The position numbers and the translations under genes were made by a program. From Akanthomyces muscarius (lineage: Eukaryota; Ascomycota; Sordariomycetes; Hypocreales; Cordycipitaceae), in the NCBI RefSeq assembly GCF_028009165.1, contig NC_079241.1, forward strand, positions 310,001 to 374,000: a stretch of 64,000 nt of DNA, given 5' to 3'. The notes under the pieces are model-generated. The model was not told the origin of the DNA and did not search any database. It worked only from the letters and a program-made list of their open reading frames with translations. Numbering within the stretch: position 1 is the first letter of the stretch; the number at the start of each line of letters is the position of its first letter. Positions 1-9,726 of this stretch are shown piece after piece.

Positions 1-1343
1 AAATCCGGGGGCGCGACACAGTATCGTGGGGTGGGATTCCATTATATCTAAACCTGTACGCATGCTCGGTTGTCGAGGCAGCACTCGACACACCGCTCTC
101 GGAAAGGCCATTTACGAGTAGAGTTTAATAGCCCAGATGATGAGCATGGGGTGGGCATAACGCACAATGATGAGACAAGCAGTGACAAGGCACGGATTGG
201 TACTAGGTCTCCATTCCAGATCTGTCGCGCCATTCGGCATGGCAGTGTGCACAATTTCAATTTCCTGGACAATTACCTCCGGTGTCGAAGTTTGTTAGCA
301 CCCGGACGGGATGGGGCTGCTGGAAGCATTCCAGTCGAGCAGGGGGAGTGGGTGTTGCGTTCACCTGGGCTGACGAAGTGTCCACAGTCGTACGTGATGG
401 GGTGCCATGCTATGAAAAAAGAACTGAGACATATCCGTTAGTTGATGATTAGGCTTTGTTGGTGAAGAAAGGTTGTTTGTTCAGTAGTCGGCAGCTGGAC
501 CATGAACCAGATCGACACTTCACATACCCTGATGCAATGTAAATGAGCCCGTTAGAGGTAGGCCCACAACAGTACAAAGTCTGTTGTGCGGCAAGCATAA
601 CTCAAGAATTTTAGAGGCACCTATTATGTTTTCGTTCCTAGTCGGAATTATACACTGCCATGTGAGCGATGTCTTGCTTCGCTAAAATCCGTCGACCATC
701 ACCAGTCTAAATCAGTGCCATTGGGCCGCCAGCTTTGGAATGCGTCGACCGGGGAGGCGCGCCACCATCGGACCGGACCAGTGCCTGAACAGGCCTTGTC
801 TCAGGCGTCCGTCGGGCAACTAAGTTATATACAACGGCATTTCCACCAGCAACGGCCTCGTTTCCGAGCCCTGCGCTCTGCGCCACTTGACCCCCGTCGG
901 TCGGGGTATGTAAGCTGTAAGCGAAAATTCCTAACCCGTATTATTCCCCTTCCTCCCGAGCGCATGGGCTTTGGCTATTTTCAGGGTCCTCGTGAAGCAT
1001 ACCGTGGAAGCAAGCAAGTAATGGGATGGTGTGTTGACGAAAGGCGCAGGGAATAAGCGAGATGATGATGTGCTTTGGAGGTGGTGTGCAACGTCGGCAG
1101 CAGCAATGCCTCACTTTTAGGTAGGGTCTAAAACAGTCGGAAATTATACTGGAACTAGAAAAGCTCCCCCCTAGCGGTACCTAGCACAGTGTCGCACAAG
1201 AACCCCAAATGATGACAATTGACTCAAGTCACCTCGTTGCTGACTCACTACTCAACTTTCACCCATGGAATTTCGATCTAGCATTTGTCGCATGGACGCC
1301 CCTCAGTCACCTGAGTTCAACCCGCCCAGCTTGCCGCTCACGC
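1..1343. other. No supported gene (left edge)
   Basis: Short open frames exist on both strands, the longest about 120 codons, but none has a recognisable domain or a convincing start. Some peptide fragments around 100-440 on the minus strand could be pieces of a small spliced gene, because a GCTAAC branch-like site lies near 282. I could not build a consistent model. Confidence 0.5.
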
Positions 1344-1754
1344 TCATCGTACCGGTCGATTTTCCGTTACACCATGTCCCATTTCTATGGCTTCCAAGAC
1401 TTGTTTCCTCATGGCTCTGCACCGCAAGAGTCCCCGTCCAGCCGCTTCCTCCTCCCATGACTTAGAGCCGTCGCCCTTCGCCACAAGGTAGCACTCGACA
1501 GCCTCGGCGGTGGAAAAGATGGCCTGGCTCCAACACCCCAGCGCGACGTCCTCTTTGGCGAAGCTCTCGTTGCATAACCCTCGATAAATGCTAATGATGG
1601 CTCGGGTGGGGAACATGCCACGGCATTGCTCCCAGGCGCGGATGGCGCACATCATGGCCAGGATGTAATTGTGTTCCGACGGCTCTTTCTGCCGGAGGTG
1701 ATTGTCTGCGGCCGTGAGCCAGCGCTCGACTACGCACTGGGGTACCTCGGGCAT
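1344..1754 (-). CDS. Small helical protein, TPR-like, unknown function
   Basis: Single-exon frame of 136 residues starting at a true ATG. The protein is rich in Ala, Glu and aromatic residues, with alternating small and large hydrophobics (for example residues 29-60 and 75-95), the texture of paired helices seen in tetratricopeptide-like proteins. No signal peptide or membrane segment is visible and I do not recognise a named family. It resembles in size and composition the small proteins at 2077-2529, 7682-8128, 9086-9451 and 10467-10820, so these may be diverged members of one local family; that is an inference from composition, not an alignment. The frame on the opposite strand is shorter and less protein-like. 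Confidence 0.5.
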   Translation of the reverse strand: MPEVPQCVVERWLTAADNHLRQKEPSEHNYILAMMCAIRAWEQCRGMFPTRAIISIYRGLCNESFAKEDVALGCWSQAIFSTAEAVECYLVAKGDGSKSWEEEAAGRGLLRCRAMRKQVLEAIEMGHGVTENRPVR

Positions 1755-2076
1755 GTCAGGCTGAGATTGTTTGTGGCAGTACGGTTTCCAAAGCTCGTCG
1801 AATGCAGATCTATGGTGGCAGGACTGTCATGCTCGGATTGCTTGACTGATTTATAGCATGAGACCTTTCTGCAGGTGTTGTTTGCCCGTGTTTTAAGTTG
1901 ATTAAATGATGTTCTTTTGTGTCACCATTCGTCAGGTATACTAATTGATAATGTTGCTGATATGACTACAACATCGCGCGTAAGTCCCTAATTTGTTAGC
2001 GAAACTGGTAGCAGGACGTACCTAGAGATAAAAGATTAACGCCAACCAAAGGAAGAGACACGACGACGACATTGGC
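1755..2076. other. Intergenic, nothing recognised
   Basis: A/T-rich spacer between two small minus-strand genes. It presumably holds the promoter of the 1344-1754 gene. I see no RNA gene or repeat. Confidence 0.5.
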
Positions 2077-2529
2077 TCATGAGACAGAAGCAGAACATTG
2101 TCGCCCCATCTCCTCCCATGAGGAAGAGCCAGAACACTCCCGCTCCTTCTCCTTCCGCTCCTCCTGAGCCTCAGCCTCGGCGTCAGCTGCTTCTGCGATC
2201 ATGTGCCTGCTATACCATAGCATGATGTCATGCTGGTAGTTCCAGATGTCATCACGATCCAACGCCTCAGCTTCCTCCAGCGCTTTCTTGGCCTCTTCTC
2301 ACATCTGAAAAATACAGTAGTGTGCGCCCATCTGGGTGAGACTCGTAACTTGGCACTCCGCGCCAAGGTTGGCGATGGCGAGCTCGGCCTGGGCGTCTAT
2401 GAGGGGTTGCTCGTCTCCCTGGGCCTCCTCCCCCTGGCTCAGTTCCCATTTAGCGCTCTTGGCAATCAACCACTTGAGAAACCGCTCCCGCTTGGCTTCG
2501 TCCGGCTTCAAGGGTCCAGGATTTGACAT
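2077..2529 (-). pseudogene. Small helical (TPR-like) gene broken by an in-frame TGA
   Basis: The reading frame starts at ATG 2529 and runs 76 codons to a TGA at about 2299-2301. It then continues in the same frame without a shift for a further 70-odd codons to 2077. Both halves have the same character: Glu/Ala-rich helix with Trp and Tyr, and a charged EEAKKALEEAEAL stretch directly after the stop. The simplest reading is one protein of about 150 residues interrupted by a single CGA-to-TGA change. The whole frame is colinear, so no intron is needed. Alternatives are stop-codon readthrough (the TGA-GAA context is not a known leaky context) or a sequencing error. The original function is unknown; it looks like its neighbours at 1344 and 7682. 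Confidence 0.5.
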
Positions 2530-3005
2530 TGTTTGCGGCTAGTGGAAAGCTCCAGATCCGTGTAGTTCTTGTAGCGTTGGACAGGAAGCCGCTGGGTAAT
2601 ACGAATGATGGTTATATGGACGATTTTTCTCACAGTCGAATCGCTGGGCCAATGGCATTTTATGCTGCGGGCCTCGTATAAATACATCGGGTAAAAGACT
2701 TTCTTGTTGTCGGAAAAGCTCAGTAACACCTTTGTTGCGCGAGTGGTGAGGTCAATCAATGAATCAAGCTCAGGCATGCGCGCAGCGGCAACGAAAACAA
2801 AGGCTACTGGGCACGATGAAAAGAAATCGAACCGGTCTTTATAGTAAGAAGCATCAAGATGAAAGAAGGAGACAAAGTAATGCACAAAGAAAAACGGTGT
2901 CATTTGTTTCCGGTCCCCGGTCGAGTCACTAGCTGCTCGCAAAGACAAGGTCAACAAAGGCGACAGTAAGAATAAGCACAAGATTGCGCAAAAGAAGAAC
3001 CCCAT
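2508..3005 (-). CDS. Hypothetical membrane or secreted ORF
   Basis: Frame of 165 residues from ATG 3005. The N-terminus (about 22 residues) is strongly hydrophobic and could be a signal peptide or membrane anchor; the rest is mixed, with several aromatic and basic residues, and no family is recognised. Just upstream on the same strand another frame encodes a hydrophobic stretch (about 3060-3115) followed by a GTACAC donor-like site, and GAGCAG at about 2936 could serve as acceptor. This ORF may therefore be the last exon of a longer, possibly damaged gene reaching toward 3.6-4.0 kb. It overlaps the first codons of the gene at 2077-2529 by 22 bp, which makes one of the two models suspect. Confidence 0.25.
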   Translation of the reverse strand: MGFFFCAILCLFLLSPLLTLSLRAASDSTGDRKQMTPFFFVHYFVSFFHLDASYYKDRFDFFSSCPVAFVFVAAARMPELDSLIDLTTRATKVLLSFSDNKKVFYPMYLYEARSIKCHWPSDSTVRKIVHITIIRITQRLPVQRYKNYTDLELSTSRKQCQILDP

Positions 3006-3175
3006 ATTTGAAAAGCGTCTAATATATCTCTCCACTGCGACTGCGTTTGGAGAATTGTGTACCTGCGTGGAACGCCAACACGGCCACCACCATCATAACG
3101 AGAAAGACCATCATGCGCCCCAGGAAAGCCCAGACCTGGCGCGAGCGTGTGCCTTGTGGCCGTTTCTTTGAGGTC

Positions 3176-4012
3176 CTAGATAGTATATAGCGTGCGAAAG
3201 TAAAAGACGATGAAGCTGTTCATATTGCCGTCTTGCCAGTACCCTTGGTCGGGTATGTCGGGCTGCACTACCTTGAGGCGATTTGGTTGGGAGATGGTCA
3301 TCTGTTGGACCTTGCTGCCTGTGAATAGGCTCCCTGCGAAGATGAACTCGCGGATAAGCCCACTGGAAATGAGTTGGAAACTTTTTTCTTCTTTCGTGAT
3401 TTCTGTATGTTGCAGATTGCGATTAGAGCATACCTCGGGGTCAGGAGATAAAAAGGGCACGACTTATTGCTGAAAACACCAGTGTACTGCGTGGACCACT
3501 TGAGGTTCCTGCGCGTAGTCGGCGACGACGTTGAAGCATGTAGCCCAACTCAATTCGAGATGAGGAGCACGACAACTCATGGGAAAAATAGGGACGGTAT
3601 GGGGCAACGGTTGGTTTTGAGTATGCTCGTCCTCGGGGCACTCTGTGATGGTCTCGAGCATGGAACTGTCGCGATCGGCCTAGCTCAGATCCAGTCTCCT
3701 TTTCTCGAGTCTGTCATCTCCTGCACATGCTCAGTTTTTGAGATGCGTCTCTTGCTTCGCTTCATCGTGACTTCGCACGGGATGGACGTTGACCATGTCG
3801 GCCGGGTCCCGACAAACGCAAGCAGCACACGCACGACCAATTGCCGTATCAGGGAGTTCGATGCAGGCATTCTTTACACCAAGTCGACTTGCAGCGCTTG
3901 AATCAAATCGCTGGTGACTGCTCCTGGCAAAGGTCCAACGAGGTTGCTGATGGTTTCTGCAGGAAACTAAATCGTGGACGGCGTTTGTTGCTGCCGAGCG
4001 CTGGCAAGGCAA
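3176..4012 (-). pseudogene. Degraded coding region with several in-frame stops
   Basis: One minus-strand frame from 4012 to 3176 is open for about 279 codons except for three internal stops: TGA near 3731, TAG near 3680 and TAA at 3464-3466. It ends at a TAG at 3176. A random frame of this length would carry about a dozen stops. The TAA could come from CAA. The segment around 3350-3430 also carries GTATGC and TTTCCAG sites that could bound an intron. Protein pieces are not recognisable, apart from a Cys-rich piece at the N-terminal end (about 3790-3880). I read it as the remains of a gene, with low certainty. Confidence 0.25.
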
Positions 4013-4531
4013 TGAGTCTATTTGCAGTTCACCATGCGCGTAAACGAGCGGGCTCTAGGTTTGTAGTTTGTTTCACCGACATGCAAAGTCACACTGAATT
4101 GTTCTGCCATTAATCATACAAAGTTTTACCAAAAGCGAGCAATGAGTATTATGTAAGTCCACCGTCATTGCTCACACACGCATACAATTTCGCCAGACTT
4201 TCTTACAGCTATAACCGCACCGCAAAACTGCCCTAGTCACTTCAACGTGATCAGAAGATAGTATTCTGAGCGTGGCACGTAGTGTCGATGAACTCGTAGT
4301 ATTAGTACATGGATGAAAATAATTCATACTACCTAGGATACTATTTCCTAATCATTAATAAATACTTCAAGTTCAATAGGAGACAAGGTGAAGTGCCTTC
4401 ACTTTCCTAAAAGAAAGTCAAAGTCAGGGCAGCAATAAGCGACTCGCCCGAACTGGCCCAAAAACTAGCAGCTGACGCAGATACCATACTAGACTAACAG
4501 TTCGTTGTCTTTCCGGACTGGCCATTCAGCC
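4013..4531. other. AT-rich intergenic region
   Basis: No frame, RNA gene or clear repeat. The part from about 4300 to 4400 is AT-rich and may include the 3' flank of the metzincin gene. Confidence 0.5.
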
Positions 4532-5317
4532 TTAGTTGTCAGGAGTGTAGTCAACGATCAGGGGATGCTTGTAGAAGTCTCGGGTGTCCTGAATGTCGGA
4601 CTCTTGCAGCTCGGGTGGAAAGACATAGCTCATGACGGACTCGATATTGGCAGATCCCAAAACGATGGCACCCCCTTCATAGGTGTCTGGTTTCATAGCA
4701 AATTCATGTCTCAAGCCTAAGACATGGCCCAGCTCGTGCAGGAAGACATTTTTCATGATCCCGTAGTTGCTGTACTTGCCTTTCTTAGAGGTCCGTTCGG
4801 TCTTGTCGAAACCGTGCTGGTACACGGACATATGTTCTAGATCGCTGTTGCTCGGGAAGAAGGCGCTGGCGAGGACGGTGCCCAACTGGCCACCATAGCC
4901 AAGGACGAATGCCGCATCGTCGACATTGGGCACCCACTTGAACGTGACTCCGACTCTTGCGGAGTTCCATATCTCGGCCGCCTCAATGAGGCAGTTCGCC
5001 GCGTAAATAGCATCGCCAGGCGCCGGATAGCCATCGGCGTAGGTGGCGAAGTTGATGACAGAGCCATTTTTCCAGCGTGGAATCTCTTCCCACAGACCAA
5101 CCATGATGGCGGCTGGAGAAGAACGTGGAGGGTTGCGTTCGGTCACGCATGTATAGGAGGGTTCTCCATCGGATGGAGCATCTGAAGCCTTCTGTGGAAG
5201 ATCCTTTCTGAGGTCTGCCTCGGTCAAAGTAGCTGGGACTTTACCCCCAGCGAGGTTGATGACCTCAAGTTTCTGCTTCGTGGTGGATGGGACCGTCAGT
5301 CTGCTTTGAGATGCCAT
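4532..5317 (-). CDS. Metzincin-type zinc metallopeptidase
   Basis: Intronless, 261 residues from ATG 5317; the longer open frame upstream begins with GTG and is probably leader. The zinc site HELGHVLGLRHE lies at residues 194-205 (His194, Glu195, His198, His204), the HExxHxxGxxH signature of metzincins. A Met-turn (SVMSY, Met229) follows 25 residues after the third His. The region at residues 70-140, with a Trp-rich segment and the sequence FATYADGYP, resembles the N-terminal part of M10/M12-like catalytic domains. No signal peptide is visible, so secretion is not supported; it may act inside the cell or leave by another route. Fungal relatives of this type are usually annotated as catalytic-domain-only metallopeptidases, and substrates are unknown. 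The gene stands alone between a degraded ORF and a repeat array. Confidence 0.85.
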   Translation of the reverse strand: MASQSRLTVPSTTKQKLEVINLAGGKVPATLTEADLRKDLPQKASDAPSDGEPSYTCVTERNPPRSSPAAIMVGLWEEIPRWKNGSVINFATYADGYPAPGDAIYAANCLIEAAEIWNSARVGVTFKWVPNVDDAAFVLGYGGQLGTVLASAFFPSNSDLEHMSVYQHGFDKTERTSKKGKYSNYGIMKNVFLHELGHVLGLRHEFAMKPDTYEGGAIVLGSANIESVMSYVFPPELQESDIQDTRDFYKHPLIVDYTPDN

Positions 5318-5712
5318 GGTTGGAGAAGTAGACAAATAGGTCAACGTTTTGATAGTCTTGGCGGTTGGGGACGTAATTGAGCCTGGACTTGGTCTTGGTC
5401 TTGCAATAGTACCACACCACTTTGGGGGGAAGTTGGTATCCACGGTGTAAAAAAAGACAGAGGGCCGTAGTAAAGAGATCTTTAGAATGGAGGGAAAGTA
5501 CGAGTGATGTTGACCAAAGCTCTATTTATTTGGGGGGGGAGAGGGAGATATAAATATTCAAGACCTGCTAGAACAATGTTCAGCTACCAAGCTTAACAAG
5601 ATGTAACAGTGTATTGAGCGACGTATGTGAGAATATCCGATCGTGTATTTTCTCTGCAAACAGCCAAGCCATAGAGCTACTTTGAATCATTCTATAAACT
5701 ACACCTAATCTA
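5318..5712. other. Upstream region of the metzincin gene
   Basis: Contains the presumed minus-strand promoter. There is a run of eight G at 5532-5539 and pyrimidine-rich leader sequence when read on the minus strand. No certain TATA box. Confidence 0.4.
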
Positions 5713-6190
5713 AAACGAATGTTTACCGTCAATCGTTAGCAGAAGAAGGCTTACAGCCGCACCTTGGCATAGTCTTGGACTTCAGCCGGTCCATAAACCA
5801 TCTAGAGTTAGGGTGTGACTGTAAGCCTTCTTCTACTGACGAAGGATAGTAAATGTTCGTTTTCAGATCAGGTGCGGTTTATAGAGGGCTGAAGTCTAGA
5901 ACTATTTAGAGCCAGGGTGTGGCTGTAAGCCTTCTTCTACTGCCGAATAAAAGTAAATGTCCGCTTTCAGAGCAGGCGCGGTTTGTAAAACGGCCGAAGT
6001 CTAGAACTATCTAGAGCCAGGGTGCGGCTGTAAGCCTTCTTCTACTGATGAATGATAGTAAAAATTCGTTTTCAGATCAGGTGCGGTTTATAGAAAGGCC
6101 GAAGTCTAGAACTATCTGGAGGCAGGGTGCGGCTGTACGCCTTCTTTAACCAGCGAATGACAGTGGACGTTCGGGCTCAGAGACCTGGTC
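5713..6190. repeat. Array of about 105-bp direct repeats with an inverted copy at its left end
   Basis: A unit recognisable by GTAAGCCTTCTTCTACTG begins at 5821, 5925 and 6030, with a decayed copy at 6135, giving a period of 104-105 bp. Each unit also carries the blocks TTTTCAGATCAGGTGCGGTT and GAAGTCTAGAACTAT. To the left, 5713-5800 holds a copy in inverted orientation (AGAAGAAGGCTTAC at 5741-5754), so the left edge forms a large imperfect palindrome. Units differ at several positions. No coding potential. It may be a minisatellite or part of a non-autonomous element. Confidence 0.8.
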
Positions 6191-6714
6191 GCTCTGGGAG
6201 GAAAGAGAATACTATATTGAATGGCAGGCTATGGTGGCGAAAGTCCAAGGGTTGCCCAGCAGCTGAAAGTCGAGGCTAACACAAGGCTTGTGTATTGAGG
6301 ATCGTGGCGCTTTCTTTTAGCTCGTATAGAGGAATACTATCTGGTAAATTCATTGCAGAAGGTTTATTGATAGAAAATCGAGAGCTTATTTTTATTACCA
6401 GTCGTATCTTGGCGAAATACTTCCCGTGCTTGGCTTTTTTTGTATCGCCTACAAGGTCACAGGGTCCTCCTCACTTTTCCTGACCTACTACTAGCGTACT
6501 TCCACGCCTCAGCTGAACTAACTCCTTTCCAAGCCACTAAATGAATGAAATCTCAACGGGCGCCTCCACTTTTTGTACTAGATTCCATTTGACAGAACAA
6601 AAATAGTGATATTTATATTCGCTAGTCTGTCTGCAACTCAAGCGTCTATAGAATTACTTATTTGAAACAAAAAAGATTAAATCACTGTATTATAGTCTTC
6701 TTACAACAAGCAAA
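6191..6714. other. Intergenic, promoter of the CYTH gene
   Basis: No gene is seen. An A-rich leader lies directly before the ATG at 6715. A 62-codon plus-strand frame at 6295-6483 has no features that support it. Confidence 0.45.
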
Positions 6715-7506
6715 ATGGCGTCCTCTCCAGCGCAGTCTGCGTTTAACATGGTGCCAAAGTATGAAATTAAGCTTCTGATGGATCCCAAAATTGTTCTCGA
6801 CATGAATAACAGACCTGAGTCGGCGGTCCTGGAAATTTTCATGATTTCCACACCCGCCATGAAGATGAACGTCCAATTCCTTGATACGAATAAAAAAGAC
6901 ATGTACGAGAACGGATGGAGTCTGCGTATCCGCAAAGTGCAAGGCAAGGCCGGCGGTGAACTCACGTACAAGAGGCGTTACAAAATTGTCAACTGCGACA
7001 TTGACGCAACTTTGACGACTGCAAGCAAGGATGGCTTCGACTCGACTACCACCAACTATGAAGCTGAAGTCGACTGGGGATACAAGAATCAAACACTTTC
7101 CATCAACCGCGACAAGTCGTATTCCGACTCTGACAGCCATGCTCTGGAGCTTCCCAGTGAGAAGCACTCGCGCAATGTGCTTATCGAAAAAGCTCCGGAC
7201 AAATTCATCAACTCAGTGAAGCCTAATTGGGGCATAGACAAGCTCAAAGAATCGCGCATCTACGGACCAGTTCTTGTGGATCGCTACACTGGAGCTTGGA
7301 GTGATGAGAAGCTAAACATTGAAGTGTGGCCGATCAAGGATGCTGCTGGTACCGGAACAGAATACATTGTTGAAGCATCGTTCAAAGTCAAGGAACTTAC
7401 CGATGCCTGGGAGAAACGTGATCAGCTAATGACTCTCTTAAAAGAGAAGGGTTGGCTCGTGGCACTAGATTCCTTGAGGACATCAATTATCATGGAGCGT
7501 TACTAA
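6715..7506 (+). CDS. CYTH-domain protein (triphosphate tunnel phosphatase-like)
   Basis: Single exon, 263 residues. The order of motifs fits the CYTH fold: an EIKLL strand at residues 17-21 in place of the ExExK signature, WSLRIRK at 68-74, TYKRRY at 84-89, EAEVDWG at 116-122, and a late EASFKVKEL followed by KRDQL near the C-terminus. CYTH enzymes bind the triphosphate of small substrates inside a beta-tunnel using paired acidic and basic residues and include thiamine triphosphatases, inorganic triphosphatases and class IV adenylyl cyclases. The first glutamate pair is incomplete here (EIK rather than ExExK), so activity is uncertain. No signal peptide is seen and a cytosolic location is likely. 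The actual substrate cannot be told from sequence. It stands alone, between a repeat array and a small helical gene. Confidence 0.7.
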   Translation: MASSPAQSAFNMVPKYEIKLLMDPKIVLDMNNRPESAVLEIFMISTPAMKMNVQFLDTNKKDMYENGWSLRIRKVQGKAGGELTYKRRYKIVNCDIDATLTTASKDGFDSTTTNYEAEVDWGYKNQTLSINRDKSYSDSDSHALELPSEKHSRNVLIEKAPDKFINSVKPNWGIDKLKESRIYGPVLVDRYTGAWSDEKLNIEVWPIKDAAGTGTEYIVEASFKVKELTDAWEKRDQLMTLLKEKGWLVALDSLRTSIIMERY

Positions 7507-7681
7507 GTATTGTGCTATAAAGTGCATTTTATTTTATTTCTTATTTTTAAAGATAGCTTTTTTTGCTGAGAGAGAGACTGTGGTGTAATTTGCACTCTTC
7601 CGTCAACGGTGCCCTTGGCAGTGATGCATTAACAACGCAATTGCTTCTCTCGCCATCCAGAAACTGCTTCCACGCTCATCT

Positions 7682-8128
7682 TCACTTCTTAGGGTGCGTC
7701 TTGCGGTAGCAGAACATCAGTCTGTGCTCCAGGCTCTCCGACCAGCGCGCTCCAGCCTGGTCCTTGGCAGCCCTGTACTCGTACCACGCCGTGTTGTGCT
7801 TGTCCTGGAGCTCGTGGCACTTGGCGCTCTGGATGTTGGCGTACGCCTGGATCGTCTTGTCGTTATCCACTAGTCGAAGCGCCGTACTGGCTTGCGCCTC
7901 GGCCTCGGCGATGAACTCGGACTTTTGGTGGTCGGGGACGCTCGTGGGCGCTGCCTTGTTGAACGCCGCCTTGGCCGCGTCCAGGTGCTGGTAGGCCTGG
8001 GATTTGTTGTCCGCAGGCAGTATCTGTTCCGTCATTTCAACGTCCTCCATTTCGAGAATGAGCAGGGTCATTCGAGTTGGGGTCGCTGCGCGATCGTCAG
8101 AGGCTGTGGTGGGAGGTGTAGTCGTCAT
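7682..8128 (-). CDS. Small helical protein, TPR-like, unknown function
   Basis: Single exon of 148 residues from ATG 8128. The first 40 residues are Thr/Ala-rich and probably disordered. Residues 41-145 are helical and contain Ala-rich pairs with aromatic positions (AYANIQSAKCHEL, AWYEYRAAKDQAG), typical of a tetratricopeptide-like hairpin. By eye it pairs best with the protein at 10467-10820: both have a ladder of Ala/Leu, a central KxHEL/KAHEG block, a Trp-x-x-x-x-Tyr block, and a closing RL-x-x-C-Y/E segment. No enzymatic motif is seen. Possible roles include protein binding, but none is supported directly. Confidence 0.55.
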   Translation of the reverse strand: MTTTPPTTASDDRAATPTRMTLLILEMEDVEMTEQILPADNKSQAYQHLDAAKAAFNKAAPTSVPDHQKSEFIAEAEAQASTALRLVDNDKTIQAYANIQSAKCHELQDKHNTAWYEYRAAKDQAGARWSESLEHRLMFCYRKTHPKK

Positions 8129-9085
8129 GTTAGCTTATTGTTAAAGGTTGAATGTTGACTGTGGGCTGTGATACTGGGCTGGGGTACTTCATACTACTGA
8201 GTTGACTTCGAAACCAGTTTATTTATCTTTTTTTGGTAACAAAGAGGGCTGATGTGCTTGCGAATTGCAGCATCACGGTGCGTGATGGTCTTTGTGCGAC
8301 CGAACCCGCTCGAAGACTTGCACTGACCTGCTTTGTGATACCGGTCACGCGCAAGTGTAACTCTTCCAAGCTAGAGCTTGTATTGTAGAAATAAGTATGA
8401 TGGGGGTTGCGTGCTTCAAAGCCACATTGAGGTAGCTGCTAGCAGCTCGGTCCACGAGGTACAAAGCCCGGAGACCAACATGACTTCTCGCGGCGATTTT
8501 ATTATTTCTGAACATTTCTTTCCCTTAGTAACTCTGTTTGTGACTTGATTTGTTCACTAAATTCTTCAAAGAGTTCTTTCTGTCCTCTTTCATTGTACTT
8601 TATTGCGTGTTGCTGCAGAATATGTTTGCTCCGTGCTGTTGCTCTCCTTTGTCTGGCAGTCCACCTCTGCTGTTGGCCCAAATTGTCACGAGCTCGCCTG
8701 CAGCAAACCCGTACGAACGTTTAGGCGCCGGGTCCAAGCTATGCGAGACAAAAGGGCCGAGATGTTTGCCGCAGAGTAATAAGGCTGGACAATGGATATC
8801 CCATAAATGGTGCTTAGTAGATTGGTAGCCTGATTGACAAACCCTAGTGTGCGTTGTTGTGTGAAGCCGGCACTGTTGTGTGATGCCGCGCAAGGGATGG
8901 GGGCAAGCTTTTATACGAAATGTCTTGATTAACTGAAAACTATATAAGTACCTGACCAGTAGGTACTCCTCACGAAAATATGAAAAACCCCAAACCCCCT
9001 ACTTTAGATTCATACCGCCTCTAACTCGACCATGACTTAGGACTCAAACCAATTCCCCCTTCTACATCTTCTAAATGCTGTTGTG
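8129..9085. other. Intergenic, no gene supported
   Basis: Contains the minus-strand promoter of the 7682-8128 gene. Open frames of 90-97 codons occur on both strands around 8550-8893 but they lack domains and good starts. Nothing else is recognised. Confidence 0.5.
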
Positions 9086-9451
9086 ATGCTCGCAAAGTCT
9101 CCGCAGCGACACGATATCGCCCTGGGTCACGTACAAGCTGCGCGCGTCGGCTTGTTCATTGCCGACGGTGAGAGCCCCCTCGGCGAGGCGTTCGGGAAGC
9201 TCTTCGACGCCTTAATATTCAAAATAATGATCTACATGCCCGATGAATATTATAAGACGTCGGCGGCGGCAAACGTCGCCGCCGCGGCCGATATGTACCG
9301 CCAGGTCGAGGAACTCGGCCAGAAAACCTGGGTCGAGTCTATGGCGAAGGTCGGCGTGCATCGGTGCAAAGTCAAGGCCGAGACACTCGAGATGTCTGAG
9401 AGATTGAGGACAAAAGTTAAGGATTTCGCGTATTGCTCGCGAGGCACATAA
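9086..9451 (+). CDS. Small Ala-rich helical ORF, possibly a decayed family member
   Basis: Single frame of 121 residues from ATG 9086. The middle (about residues 58-80) is an Ala/Val run interrupted by Tyr and Met, and the C-terminal third is a charged helix. Size and texture agree with the small TPR-like genes on both sides, but similarity is weak and the protein could be an eroded copy. The DNA at 9256-9290 is a GC-rich near-palindrome that also opens a competing minus-strand frame. No function can be given. Confidence 0.35.
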   Translation: MLAKSPQRHDIALGHVQAARVGLFIADGESPLGEAFGKLFDALIFKIMIYMPDEYYKTSAAANVAAAADMYRQVEELGQKTWVESMAKVGVHRCKVKAETLEMSERLRTKVKDFAYCSRGT

Positions 9452-9726
9452 TGTCTGTGCGGTGCTCATCACTTCGCCTTTGTCGGTGTGATGGGCGACC
9501 GAGAGCGGCGTGATGAGGCAGAATACAGATCGCTGCAAAAAAAAATTTTTAGGCAGAAATGGAAAGCATACCGCTAGACTCCTGGCGTTATAGATCACAT
9601 AAACTACTTGATATTACGTCTTTGGTGTTTTGGGGCGTGGCGCCGGCCAGACATCACCAAGGCTGTAAGTCACCGGAATTGACATACATTCTTCTAACGA
9701 AATATCTCGGCTCAAAACAACGATAA

